Assembly (NCBI RefSeq): GCF_030272615.1
Contig: NC_081408.1
Coordinates: forward strand, 621,112,476 to 621,176,475
From: Cryptomeria japonica
Taxonomy: Eukaryota; Streptophyta; Pinopsida; Cupressales; Cupressaceae
Length of the DNA stretch: 64,000 bases
Direction of reading: 5' to 3'
Positions 1 through 10,454 of the stretch are shown here, piece by piece; position 1 is the first letter of the stretch, and each line of letters begins with the position of its first letter. The position numbers were made by a program, and so were the translations under genes. Under the pieces are notes generated by a model. It was not told the DNA's origin. It made no database searches and was given only the letters and a program-made list of their open reading frames with translations.

Positions 1-150
1 TATCAAGGTGAAACAGAAGACTATCAAAACCATGCAATGAGAGTAAACGCATGGACTCATCCATCTTGTTTCTATGCTGAAGAATCTCAAAAGGATGCTG
101 CAATAGAGGTTGAACCTCATCCAAACAAGACCACAACCCTCATGCCCTGA
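1..150 (+). CDS. Possible 3' end of a gene (partial, unknown)
   Basis: An open frame enters at base 1 and ends at TGA 148-150, giving 49 codons. The peptide is mixed and hydrophilic, with an acidic middle (EESQKDAAIEVEP) and the C-terminus NKTTTLMP. It is not an obvious transposon domain and I do not recognise the family. The composition is less AT-biased than the flanking DNA, which is the main reason to think it codes. The next 250 bases are T-rich and could be a 3' untranslated region. A chance open frame at the edge cannot be excluded, and the sequence left of the window is needed to decide. Confidence 0.3.
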   Translation, partial: YQGETEDYQNHAMRVNAWTHPSCFYAEESQKDAAIEVEPHPNKTTTLMP

Positions 151-490
151 GAAGCCTTGTGATGTGAGGCTTTTAGGTGTGATAGTTGTGTGATGTCAAT
201 AACTCAACTGAAGAATCTGCCATGAAACTCTGCACCTATACTTGCTTGTGTTTTTTTTATTATGTGATCTTTCAGAATATACAGAAGATGCAGAAGGGTT
301 TTTTTGTTTTGAGAGTTTTGGTGTTCTATATTTCTGATATAAATGACAAAAATCGAGAAAAAAATACCTGCCCACAAGAGATAAACCCAAATCCTAGTAC
401 ATACTCATGAGAAGGAAGTAGTGCATAAGCAAAAAAACTTTAAACTAAAATCTCATGTACTTGATGAAAAATATGAGAAACAAGATCACA
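151..490. other. No gene seen; possible 3' UTR
   Basis: T- and A-rich stretch between the possible gene end and the relic Copia leader. The short open frames here are unconvincing, and no poly(A) site can be fixed. Confidence 0.3.
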
Positions 491-1259
491 TATCTAAATA
501 GAGAATGCTGAGAGCTTTCCAATGCCTATTCATTCTAAAAAACAGAGTCCGTTTGCCCATTCTACGGCCTCAAAAGTGGAGAAAAGAGACCCCACTTTGA
601 CTGCAAACAAATATAGTCAAACAGAAAAATTGGGAAAAAATTTCAACACCATGAGGTCTGGCTCGGAACCATCTTTTCGACGCCTATTAATTTTCGAAAA
701 AACAACTCCGTATGCTCAAGATATGAGGAAAACACCAACCCCCCTTAAAAGGCAAGAGAGAGGGTTGTCTGGTGGCAGGGCCGGGCAGAGGTGGCCCCGA
801 GGCAGAGTGGTGGCAGTGGCCAAGCGGATAGGGGGCTAGCAGGGACCGAAGGTCAGTGGGCGGGGGCCGGTGTGATAGGGTCGGCGACGGGCCAAACTGA
901 CAGGGCTGATGTACCTTGGGAAACCCAATTTTTTTGATTTTTTTTCAAAAAGAACAAATTTCGCCCTGCATACCATAAAAAGGCAAAAATTTTTAATTTT
1001 TTTCTCAGACTACATGTCAGGGTCGTATGACCTGGTACAGAACAAAAAATACCCCCAGAGGCTCAGGTGTTGAAAATGATCAATTTTTATATGACCATAG
1101 TGGTTTTTGGGCCTTCTGAGCATGATGGTGAGGTCCGTTTAGGCCAAAAGTGCTCACAAAAAAGGCCTATCCCTAGGTGCACAAAAAAACTTCTGAAAAC
1201 CCCAAATCTGCTTCCAATACAAAAAACTCAAAACAAGAACAGGTAGCTACAGATCTGAA
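491..1259 (-). mobile_element. Leader/internal remnant of a minus-strand Copia-type element
   Basis: Read on the minus strand, this follows directly from the primer site at 1260-1271, where an LTR retrotransposon has its untranslated leader. It has a GC-rich block (about 770-900) in otherwise AT-rich DNA, and the 105-codon plus-strand frame over that block is antisense to the inferred element. No gag, pol or second LTR is recognisable to the left, so the element is truncated. The left limit is approximate. Confidence 0.45.
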
Positions 1260-1271
1260 GCTCTGATACCA
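1260..1271 (-). other. Primer binding site (tRNA-iMet)
   Basis: The minus strand reads TGGTATCAGAGC, the classic sequence complementary to initiator tRNA-Met used by most plant Copia and many Gypsy elements. It abuts the LTR end at 1272 and fixes the orientation of the relic element. Confidence 0.75.
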
Positions 1272-1636
1272 TGTGAGAGTTGAGAAATACAGCACCATAG
1301 GAGCCCAAATGATCTCTGCAAGCTGGATAAACCTATTACAAGGAGAAGAAAGGAAGCAACAGAGAAAATCACAAACATAGGAAAAATGCTTAAGAATGTG
1401 AGAACTTTGTATTCACAAAAATGTGTAATAGAAACATGATACAAAGAAAAGAATTCATCCTCTAATAGGTCAAGAAACCTTCAAAGGGAAAACCCTAGGC
1501 TTGCACATAATAATTAATAAAAGAATTAATTATTATGCACCTAATGTTAGCTTAAGTGTAAAAGAGATAAAGGGGAACTTAATTAATTAAACAAATGTCG
1601 TTTAATTGATCAAGTAAAGACCTAATTACTCTAACA
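1272..1636 (-). repeat. Relic Copia-type LTR, 365 bp
   Basis: The ends are near-perfect inverted repeats: TGTGAGAG on the left, CTCTAACA on the right. The left end abuts the tRNA-Met primer site, so on the minus strand this is the 5' LTR. It contains a strong hairpin: CATAATAATTAAT at 1506-1518 pairs with 1525-1537 across a 6-base loop. No partner LTR was found in the window. Confidence 0.6.
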
Positions 1637-2143
1637 TATAATAGAGTGTGTTCCAAAACTTTTATTGAAGGATCATAGAGTTGATTTAAAATATTGATGC
1701 TAATTTTTTTTTTTATAGATGATCATGTAGCGTGATAGGAAATACTAATGCTACAAAAATTCTGATGATAGATCATGAGAATTTATCATTTTCTTGAATT
1801 CTTTTAACATGTTGATGATAGATCTTGAAGTGTGATGAGAAACATAGATGTTAAAAAATTCTGATGATGGATTATGGACTATGGTCTGAAATATTTATCG
1901 GTGGGTCATGGAGAATGAGTCAAAAAATTTATGCTAAAAAAATTCTATGATTGATCATGAAGTGGGATCCGAAATATTGATGTTACAAAAACTCTGATGA
2001 TAGATTACAAAAATGTTATAAGAACATTGATACTAAAAAAATCTCTAACAATTAAATTCAGAAACAACAACTTTGTATCAATGATTATTACCATTTGATT
2101 GGAAATGTGAATAATATTAAGCCCCAGTTGCATTGCATTACAG
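1637..2143 (+). other. Relic intron 2 of the NRT2 pseudogene, with degenerate repeats
   Basis: The last ~60 bases before the AG at 2142-2143 resemble the end of intron 2 of the intact NRT2 gene (minus strand, just right of 38641), including a shared AATGTGAATAAT stretch. The rest is a degenerate repeat of about 50-60 bp built on TGATGATAGATCATGAAGTG and ATATTGATGTTA; the same type of repeat fills 38700-38900 in the intact gene. Earlier NRT2 exons are not seen to the left, where the relic LTR begins. Confidence 0.6.
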
Positions 2144-2329
2144 GTCCCTTGGGGTGATTTCAGGGTTGAGGGGCGCATGAGGGAGCTTGGGTGTAGGCTC
2201 AACTCAACTGCTATTCTTCACAAGCTCCACATACTTGACATGAACGAGAATCACATTGATGGGAGTGATGATAAATGTATGTACAATGCCTGTGTGTTTG
2301 GTGCACTTTTTGCAGTGGGGAAGCATGAT

Positions 2330-2335
2330 CTTTCC
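2330..2335. repeat. Target-site duplication, left copy
   Basis: CTTTCC immediately before the left LTR, matched by CTTTCC at 7520-7525 after the right LTR. Five bases are expected for this class; the sixth may be part of the duplication or chance. Confidence 0.8.
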
Positions 2336-3519
2336 TATTGGCAATTTGGAGGAATTGACTATGTGTTGCATTGATGTCAACACTAGTTGTTTTTCTATCT
2401 ACTGGGTTCTGGTAGAGTGGTTGAATTATGATGTTGATCTAGAGATCTTCTTTGGTATGTTCCAGCTTGTGGAATTGGTTTGGATTGGTTATTCATGTGT
2501 TCCTGATGTGTAACACATTCAGTTGGCTCAAGATTTGATGATCTGGATGCCATGATTTATTCTTGTAAGCCTTTTGGTTATCGGTAAGGATTTTACCGAC
2601 AGAGTTTTATTGAAGATCTTTTGGCAAATCTGATAAGTGGTGTTGGTGCAGATTCTAGAAGGTTATTAGGATGTTGATGGTTATCTTGTTTGTGTTCCAG
2701 TTGATCAGTGGTGTTGCATTTGGTTTATGGCGACCCATTTTAGGTCTGGTCTAAATGTTATTCTGTTGGTTATGGACCGGTTTATGTAACGTATTGGTTG
2801 ATGCTCTCGATGCATTACTGATTGGATTTATTGATTGGTTTAAGTTTTTTCGGTCTTAGGCTGACTTGGTTTATCATTGGTTTGTGGGATTATGCAATGA
2901 ATTTATTGTATTATCTTTTAGGTGGCCAACTGAATTGTTTAGGTCCCAGGTTGGTATTAATATGATGTAAGATCTCTTTGTAGATTATGCGATTAAGTTT
3001 ATGAGATTATCAGTGTGCAAATAAGGTTGTAATCATATGTAGAGGTTTTGGTCGATCATAGGTGATTGAATTGGGTTTATGTAAGAGGTTTAAGACCTCT
3101 GGTATTGAGCTTAACCGAAATTGTACTTAGGCATATGAGATGCTATTCTTACAGTTCAATCTTCATTCTGGATTGTAGTTCAATGTTTTCTGTAGTCAGT
3201 GAGGCTCCTTTTGTGATGAGCAGTGTGCTCTAGGTTGTTTTCCTTCCTACATGTGTAGGCCTCTTATTGTAATTTTTATTCATCTGATCAGTGGATAGAT
3301 ATTGTGGGTCTCTAATCCCACTGTGGTTTTTCCTCTTTGAGGTTTTCCACATATAAATCTGGGGTGTTATGGTGTTTATATTTGTGGTTGCATTGTTGCT
3401 TATTGGCATATGCTTTTATGTTTATCAATTGTTGAGTTGTTGTGCTAATAAGGTTAAATTTCTCCATTCTAGTAGAACACTGATTCACCCCCCCGTCTTA
3501 GTGTTCTTGGATCCTAACA
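2336..3519 (+). repeat. 5' LTR of the Copia element (1184 bp)
   Basis: Starts TATTGGCAATTTGG and ends GATCCTAACA directly before the primer site. It is paired with 6319-7519, which is very similar but carries scattered substitutions and small indels, so the insertion is not recent. The last ~60 bases contain the ACTGATTCACCCC block also present at the LTR end of the plus-strand element near 55.67 kb. Confidence 0.85.
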
Positions 3520-3521
3520 AT

Positions 3522-3533
3522 TGGTATCAGAGC
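3522..3533 (+). other. Primer binding site (tRNA-iMet)
   Basis: TGGTATCAGAGC two bases after the LTR end. Confidence 0.85.
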
Positions 3534-3572
3534 CTAATGCCTTAGAATAATTCTAACAACTTGAGGAAGATT

Positions 3573-4876
3573 ATGTATCTGGAATCTATGGAGATAAGTT
3601 TAAGGAAGGAACTTCAAGTAGCTCTTGAAGACTATGATGCTGAAAGGTTGAGGAACATGAAGCTATAAGATGAGTTGAGATCTGCGAAGGAATTCATTTT
3701 TACTTTGAAGGAGAGGTTGTCATCTGCACAAGCTAAAAGGAAAGAACTTTGTGATCAATTGCAAAAATAGGATGATGGAGAGAAGAATGCTTTAAAGGAT
3801 TTATGTCAGAAGTTGAGTCAGGAAAATGGTGTTATGAAAAATGAAATGCAAACCCTAACTATGAGGATGTCCAAGGATATTAAAGACCAGAAGAAGAATG
3901 AAGAAGATCTTGCTATTCTCTGAAGAATAGATCTGAGGAATGCATTAGTTTGGCACATGAGAATGATGAGTTGAGAACTGAATTGGTACAATCATAGAAC
4001 AATGAGCAAGAGTTGGAAATAATGATAACAATCCTAAGAGGAGATTTGGATGCTGCAAATGAGTACAAAGACAAGTTTAAGGTTAGTTCTACTAAGCTTG
4101 ATGAATTATTAAAGGATCAAAGAGACGTTGGAGACACTAGAGGTCTTGGATTTGAGCATGGAGAAAGCTCTAATACTACAAATTAGGATGACACATCCAG
4201 TCAGAAGGTCAACTGGAATCAGAAACCACTGATAAGGAAAACCAATGCACATAAATTTAATGGTAGATGATTTGTTGTCAATAAGTTTGGTAATAGAGAA
4301 AGATAATACATAAATAGAGCAAATCTGAATAATAATTCAGTTCCTGGTCAGTGTTCAAATTGTAAAATGTATGGTCATAGGACAAAAGATTATAGAATGA
4401 ATGCAAGATGTCATGCATGTGGAAAGTTTGGACATATGGATAATCATCGTAGGTCAAGGAATGGTCAAGGTTATAGTAAGGCAATTCAGAAGAATAATAT
4501 CACTTGTTATGTATGCAACAAAGTAGGACATATTGCTAAATTTTATAGAAGCAAGAACCTACCGATAGGAAGTGATAAATATAATGAGAAGGGAAAGAAA
4601 AAAGTTCATGATATTCAGAAGGAGCATGAGAAGAAGTGGGTTATGAAGTCTAAGGTTCAACCGGAAAAATCAAATGCCCCAGATGTTCATTTGGCTGAAG
4701 TATATACCCCGGTTACTCAACCGACAGAGCACAATGTTCCTGCACCAACAAGAAACTCATTCGGTAACCAAGGCATTCGCCTTAGGGGGAGGCAAATTGA
4801 TGACAAATTTTGCATTGCCCCTGGTAATGGTCTGAAAGCCTATTTTAGACTTTGGAGAAGTCAGTTTGAAGGTTAA
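3573..4876 (+). pseudogene. Decayed coiled-coil gag with three zinc knuckles
   Basis: From the ATG at 3573 the frame reads a charged coiled-coil protein (LRKELQVALEDYDAERL, KERLSSAQAKRKELCDQLQ), broken by an early TAA at 3667 and later stops and frameshifts. The C-terminal third (4340-4876) has three CCHC-type knuckles built on CSNCKMYGH, CHACGKFGH and CYVCNKVGH. In all three the final cysteine is replaced (Y, R, Y). It should package element RNA. Close in plan to the gags at 48791-50071 and 55775-57260. Confidence 0.75.
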
Positions 4877-5890
4877 CCGGAGAATATTTGTTGGATCTTG
4901 GATTTAGTTTGGTTTACTGGTAAGTCACTTTATGAGTTATGGTTTGGTCATACACCTACAATTAAGTACTTCAGAATCTCTGGTAGTGAATTAGAAATTT
5001 GATCCTAGATGTGATGAAGGGATATTTCTTGTTTATTCTAATGAAAGCAAAACATATAGATGTTATAACAAGAGATTAGAGAGAATTGAGCAGTACAAAG
5101 ATCAACCGGAATTGGAAATGGTTGTAACTAAACCGGTAACACGTGTATCAGAATAGAATGTTGAACCAGTTACTCCGGTAGTATCAGAAAATTCAACAGT
5201 AACTGAAGATGAGATAATTGGACAAGAAAAAGGTTGGAAGTTGATGAGGTTTTCTCAAGTTTTTTAATTGTATCGACATTAGTGGATGAAGCATGTAAGG
5301 ATGAATGTTTGATGAGAGCTATGGAAGAGGAATTGGATCAGTTAGAAAATGACAACACATGGACTTGGATGGTATTGAAAATTGACTTGATTGGTTTACA
5401 AAGGATATTATTAGAAGGAAGGAATAGATTATGTTGAATCCTTGCTCCAGTAGCTAGGATTTTTAGATATTTTCAAGGATTTTTTCAGGTATGGTTTATG
5501 ATGACTTTACACTATGAGAATATTTAGATGCAGATTGGGATAGAGATATAGGTAACCGGATAGGCTCATCTGGTGAAGTTTTCTTTCTTGTTCTATGGAT
5601 GCAGCAAATGTTGAAGGATATAAGGATAGATTGTAATGAATTGGCAGTTATTCACTGTGATAACTCTGTTGCTATTGGCATATCAAAGAATCTGGTATTT
5701 CATTCTAAGACAAAGTACATTTCTATCAAGTATAATTTTCTGAAGGAGAAGGTGGAAGCAAATGAAGTCAAACTGGTTTATGTGAACAATAAAGAGTAGA
5801 TTGCAGATATCCTCACTAAACCTTTTCCTAAGGAATCATTTGAGTACTTCAGAGACAAATTGGGAGTTTCTGCCCCTCTGATAGAGACTT
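4877..5890 (+). pseudogene. Remnants of Copia pol (integrase end, RT start, RNase H)
   Basis: Three islands remain. At 4918-5095 is the integrase C-terminal region (SLYELWFGHTPTIKYF, and YSNESKTYRCYNKRL in another frame). At 5234-5480 is the start of reverse transcriptase (AMEEELDQLENDNTWTW, then LAPVARIF). At 5520-5890 is Copia RNase H (YLDADWDRDI, VIHCDNSVAIGISKN, ADILTKPFPKESFEYF). The RT palm with its YVDD box is absent: sequence jumps from the RT N-terminus to RNase H, so an internal deletion is likely near 5480-5510. In-frame stops throughout; no function expected. Confidence 0.75.
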
Positions 5891-6318
5891 GAGTGATGTT
5901 GATTGGCATCAGTCTGACATCCATTATTAGAACTATCATTCATTCTGGATTGATGTGTTGGTGCTACTACTCAGGGGGAGTATTCAACCGTGTGGTTAAG
6001 AGAATTTATGACTTTTTCTTTGATGTTTATGTCAGATTTCTATCTTTGATGTCAAAGGGGGAGAGATATTTATGTGAAAAAAAAGGGTTAACAAGGATAT
6101 CAGTCTAAGGGGGAGATTGTTGGCACAAGGAGGAAGAACAAAATTTCTGATTGGTTGTATCCCATTGGTGGAGTTTGTTCTGTTGGTTCAAAACTTCATT
6201 GTCATATCATTTTGGGGAGATTGTTGGATGTCTTCCTTTGGGGGAGGCTTGTTTGGCATTTCTTGGCACTTGGATGCTTTTCACATGTAGTGTTGCCATC
6301 AATGCCAAAGGGGGAGAT
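5891..6318 (+). other. Purine-tract array before the 3' LTR
   Basis: Five tracts containing GGGGGAG lie near 5969, 6055, 6108, 6237 and 6309. The last, CAAAGGGGGAGATT, abuts the 3' LTR and is the functional-looking polypurine tract. The one at 6108-6118 is followed by TTGGCACAAGGAGGAA, which resembles the LTR start and may be an older LTR edge. Confidence 0.6.
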
Positions 6319-7519
6319 TATTGGCAATTTGGAGGAATTGATTGTGTTGCATTGATATTTATCATTAATGTCAACACTAGTTGTTTTGCTGTCTACAGGG
6401 TTTCGGTTGAGTGGTTGAATTATGATGTTGATATGGAGATCTTCTTTGGTATGTTCTGGCTTGTGGAATGGGTTTGGATTGGTTATTCATGTGTTCCTGA
6501 TGCGTATCACATTCAGTTGGTTCAGGATTTGATGATCTAGATGCTATCATTTGTTCTAGTAAGCCTTTTGGTTATCGATAAGGGTTTTACTAGCAGAACT
6601 TTATTGAAGATCTTTTGGTGAATCCAATAAGTGGTGTTGGTGCGGCTTCTAGAAGGTTTTGATAGTTATCTTGTTTGTGTTCTAGTTGATCGGTAGTGTT
6701 TCTTTTGGTTTAAGGTGACCCATTTTAGGTCTAGTCTTAATTTTATTCTGTTAGGTTATGGACCGGTTTATGTAATGTGTTGGTTGATGTTCCCGATGCA
6801 TTACCGATTGGATTTATTGATTGGTTTATGTTGTTTCGATCTTCTAAGCTAACTTGGTTTATCATTGGTTTGCGGGATTATGTAATAGATTTATTGTATT
6901 ATCTTTTAGGTGGCTGACTTAATTGTTTAGGTCCTGGGTTAGTATAAATATGATGTAAGATCTCGTGGTAGATTATGTGATTAAGGTTATGGGATTATCT
7001 GTGTGTGAACTAGGTTATAATTATATGTAGAGGTTTTTATCGATCATAGGTGTTCAAATTAGGTTTGTGTAAGAGGTGTAAGACCTCTGGTATTGAGCTT
7101 AACCAAAACTGTACCCAGGCATAGAAGATGCTATTCTTGCAGTCAAATCTTCATTCAAGATTGTAGTCCGATGTTTTCTGTAGTTAGTGAGGCTCCTTTT
7201 GTGATGAGAAGTGCACTCTAGGCTATTGGCCTTCCTACATGTGCAAGTCCCTTATTGTAATATTTCTTTATCTGATTATTGGATAGATATTTTGGGTCTC
7301 CAATCCCACCGTGGTTTTTCCTCTTTGAGATTTTCCACGTATAAATTTGTGGTGTTATGGTGTTTATCTTTGTGGTTGCATTGTTGCTTATTGTCATATG
7401 CTGTTATGTTTACCAATTGCTGAGTTGTTGTTCTAATAAGGTTAAATTTCTCCATTCCAGTAGAACACTGATTCACCCCTCCCCCCCCCCCCCCCCGTTA
7501 GTGTTCTTAGATCCCAACA
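6319..7519 (+). repeat. 3' LTR of the Copia element (1201 bp)
   Basis: Matches 2336-3519 along its length, starts TATTGGCAATTTGG and ends GATCCCAACA. Near the end is a 16-base C run at 7481-7496 where the partner has a shorter C tract; the length of this homopolymer may be unreliable. Confidence 0.85.
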
Positions 7520-7724
7520 CTTTCCACCCTCCAAAGCTACCACTACTACAGAGGAAGAGTATTATGGTTCTAAATGGTCTGAAGCAGAAAAATACAAGGG
7601 TCTTCACCAGGGTAGCATCAAATTCGCTCACAACAGCCGCTCTGAAAGAGGATCTGCCAAATGATCACATTCCATCATATTTGCGCCCACTCCACCATTA
7701 GCTTCCCCGCTTCCACATGCCTGA

Positions 7725-7880
7725 TCCTATTCCTCATGCTCTCCAATAATTTAGTAAACTATTTTAATGGTCTCAGGATTGGGTTTTATTATTCGCGAGA
7801 GTTAAGATATATATGTTCTCAGGGTTGGGTTTTATGACTCGTGAGAGTTATGAAAACTAATGAACACATCACTTAGTTTC
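7725..7880 (+). repeat. NRT2 3'-flank repeats, pseudogene copy
   Basis: Two units of about 50 bp containing GGGTTTTATTATTCGCGAGAG and ATATATATGTTCTCAGG-type sequence. The region downstream of the intact gene (38030-38210) has three such units in the matching position, so this block was part of the duplicated segment. Confidence 0.7.
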
Positions 7881-10294
7881 ATGTAGTAATTGTATTTTTG
7901 GATGATATAATGAACATATCTCTATCTGAATATTTGATGATTCTTACATACTAACGTTAACGTTATTGTATTATTTTAATTAATATGAAAATGAAATTAA
8001 ACTTGCATATCATCACATTTGTATATAATTTCTATATTGATCAAGAATATGTTGATTCTCTTTGATATGGATGTTATTATTTGATTACATGCTTTATATG
8101 AATACACATTTACAAATATATAATGATATAGATAGACTTATACATATTATAATAGGTACATTAAGTTACATATTTTATTGAGCCTCTAATCACACTAAAG
8201 AGGCTGATGCGTTTAAAATAAAAGCTCCCTTATTTTGTAAGAGTTGTGTATTCAAATCAAATGTTAATTCCTTTGTCACCGAGTGATATGCTCATGCTAT
8301 GTTTACTAAACTAAGCATTATGTTATTATATGCTTAGCATGGCTTAGCTGGCCACGAAGGCCGATTCCTTTCAAAACATATATTTCATTTTATCATATCA
8401 AAGCTAAGTTTTAGAAAGGACCGTATAAAACATAGTTTTTGGCATTGATTTCATATGCTTTCAGCCCGTGAACGTCATGGGCATCACAATAATATTATGT
8501 TTATTGCATCGGCTGGGTGCATTTGCCAGCCGCCCCCTGTCACCTCATAGCTGCTAAACAACCGTTTCACTTGCTAAATGAAACCTGAATAATTGTTTGA
8601 TGCTTCCATCCTAAACTTCACATAAATCTATTTATAATAAATTGTATAGGATATGTTTAAAATAGCATTATTCCTCTATTATGTAGTGTAATACCTGCCG
8701 CATACCATTTTCTTCCTTACGCACCCTATTTTTGGTAGCTACCGGATAATAAATAAATATAGAAAATTATTATTCTCACTGTAGCTTGTTTAAGAATATA
8801 GAAGAATCTTTTTTACATTACCAGATAGTGGAGCATATAGAGAACAAAACATTTTCTTATGAGAGAAAAAATGTTTACCAGAGAACTAGTACTGTGAATG
8901 GATTATAGACATGAAAGTTTCATCTTTACTACCAGAAGAGGGTTGATTAGTAGAGGACAACTGATTGGAGATTACATTATACGGTTTGCACAAAAATGAA
9001 ATCAATCATATATCAATTTTGTTAGTTGAGAATAGTCAAGGGTAAGAATGGTGTTCAAGAGAGAGGGTTTCCGTGAGCAGATTGAACTGCACCGTAACAA
9101 GATTTCCTTGCAATGCATTTAGATAGAACGGAAGATGCAGAGATTACGAGAGAATAAGAGGAGAAAAGAGTAGATGGAGGGAGAGCTTGACCTCACATAA
9201 AAAAATCGGTAAGAGTTATATCGTTTTCATCTTATTCTTGTAGACATCTGAAGCGTAGTTACTAATGATAATCGAAATGTGAAGACCTTCCTAAATTGGG
9301 TTCTCACCATCTTGCCGAGCGTAACAATGAAGACAACAAGAAGACTAGATTTGGAATCTTGTAACTCTCTATATCATATTTTGCCCTATTATGAATAGAA
9401 TCCTGTATAAGGAATGCGTGGTATTAGACTTCATTTCAGATGCATATCTCTTTAAACAATTAAATAATAAAATATCATTATCTTTATAGCCCAAAGAACC
9501 AAACCATCTTGTCAATTCATGCAACCTTGCAACTTCTAGACCGTCATTATTAGAGGTATTTGTTTATGGGTGCACTCGTTTGTACCCTAAAATTATCATA
9601 TATCTTATGAATCTGTCGTAGATGATGTGTTTGGCGAATGCATAGGTTCATAGGAAGCATTGATATTTTGAAGGATGGCAGAAGCTTTTCCCTCCCTGTC
9701 CCTTCTTGTTTCCTATATATCTTGTGCCTCTAAAATTTATGTAAACCACATTGTGAAGACCTCCATTTTGCCTTATTAAGATTGACTAAACTCTGATGCA
9801 TGCAGGCCATAGGCATATAGAATCTTTAAACTTTATTATAAGTTCACACCATCAAGACATCTTTCCATCTTTTATTCCTTGGGTAAATAAAAAATTAATT
9901 ATATTAAAAATAATGGATAAATTGTCAATAGTCTAACTAAATCATGCCTTTTATTAACTAAAGCCATGATCGATAAGAAAAATATGTAGCCATAAAATAA
10001 CCATTCTTAATTTATTTCCTTGAGAGTCGTTTCAATTATTAAACTCTTCTTTCAAATGTATGAGATCATAATACAAGTTTATCAAGTTTATCAGCATAAA
10101 AGTCCTCATGCATCATTTCATTTAAAATCACAAGGTGTTATATATGTGTGCTTCATTTATAATACTTAGAATGTAATTTATATCTTAATCAATCAAATTG
10201 GAGAGCTACTAGTACGATATAAGGATCTATTATTGTTAACTTTTATTTGATTAAAGGATAATTTTTTTTTATATATAAATAATTGCATGCATGT

Positions 10295-10454
10295 CTCTTA
10301 ATATATGATATGAGTGAGTAAAATCTATAAGAGAAACATTCTTTATCTTTCAAATGATATACTATAATAAAATTCTCTTAATATATGATATGAGTGAGTA
10401 AAATCTATAAGAGAAACATTCTTTATCTTTCAAATGATATACTATAATAAAATT
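10295..10454. repeat. Perfect 80-bp tandem duplication
   Basis: Bases 10295-10374 recur at 10375-10454 with no difference seen by eye. The unit begins CTCTTAATATATGATATGAG. The lack of divergence points to a recent event or an assembly artefact. Confidence 0.85.

Larger units (their letters stand above)
2336..7519 (+). mobile_element. Copia-type LTR retrotransposon inserted in the NRT2 pseudogene
   Basis: The structure is complete: LTR 2336-3519, tRNA-Met primer site 3522-3533, a decayed coiled-coil gag with three zinc knuckles, remnants of integrase, reverse transcriptase and RNase H, a run of purine tracts, and LTR 6319-7519, flanked by a target duplication. The RNase H comes last, which places it in Copia. 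The long gag and repeated AAGGGGGAG motifs before the 3' LTR resemble the SIRE/Maximus group (inference). Much of integrase and the reverse transcriptase palm is deleted, which explains the 5.2 kb length. Both LTRs start TATTGG rather than TG. Many stops; not autonomous now. Confidence 0.88.
2144..7724 (+). pseudogene. NRT2: NRT2 nitrate transporter pseudogene, last exon split by a Copia element
   Basis: Bases 2144-2335 and 7526-7724 together match exon 3 of the intact NRT2 gene at 38250-38640. The first part has LMGVM and CLVHF; the second has [31 protein letters not shown] and the same PLPHA-stop end. Removing the 5.2 kb insertion and one target copy leaves the frame continuous (M-I-F-P-P-S-K). 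There are three premature TGA codons: two before the insertion (in the GAGG and TGTGI-like regions) and one in the C-terminal tail. The splice acceptor AG at 2142-2143 is kept. Exons 1 and 2 are not seen. It lies in opposite orientation to the intact gene, about 30 kb away, tail to tail. It is dead: truncated, interrupted and carrying stops. Confidence 0.88.

Noticed and set aside
522-839. 105-codon plus-strand frame with an Arg/Gly-rich end
   Set aside because: Antisense to the inferred leader of a relic Copia element; no homology recognised and no gene context.
3522-3533. Possible tRNA gene at TGGTATCAGAGC sites (also 1260, 22811, 50120, 55715)
   Set aside because: Only the 12-base primer-site match is present, next to LTR ends; no cloverleaf.
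7481-7496. Run of 16 C
   Set aside because: Homopolymer in an LTR whose partner has a shorter C tract; length likely unstable or sequencing-limited, no meaning assigned.
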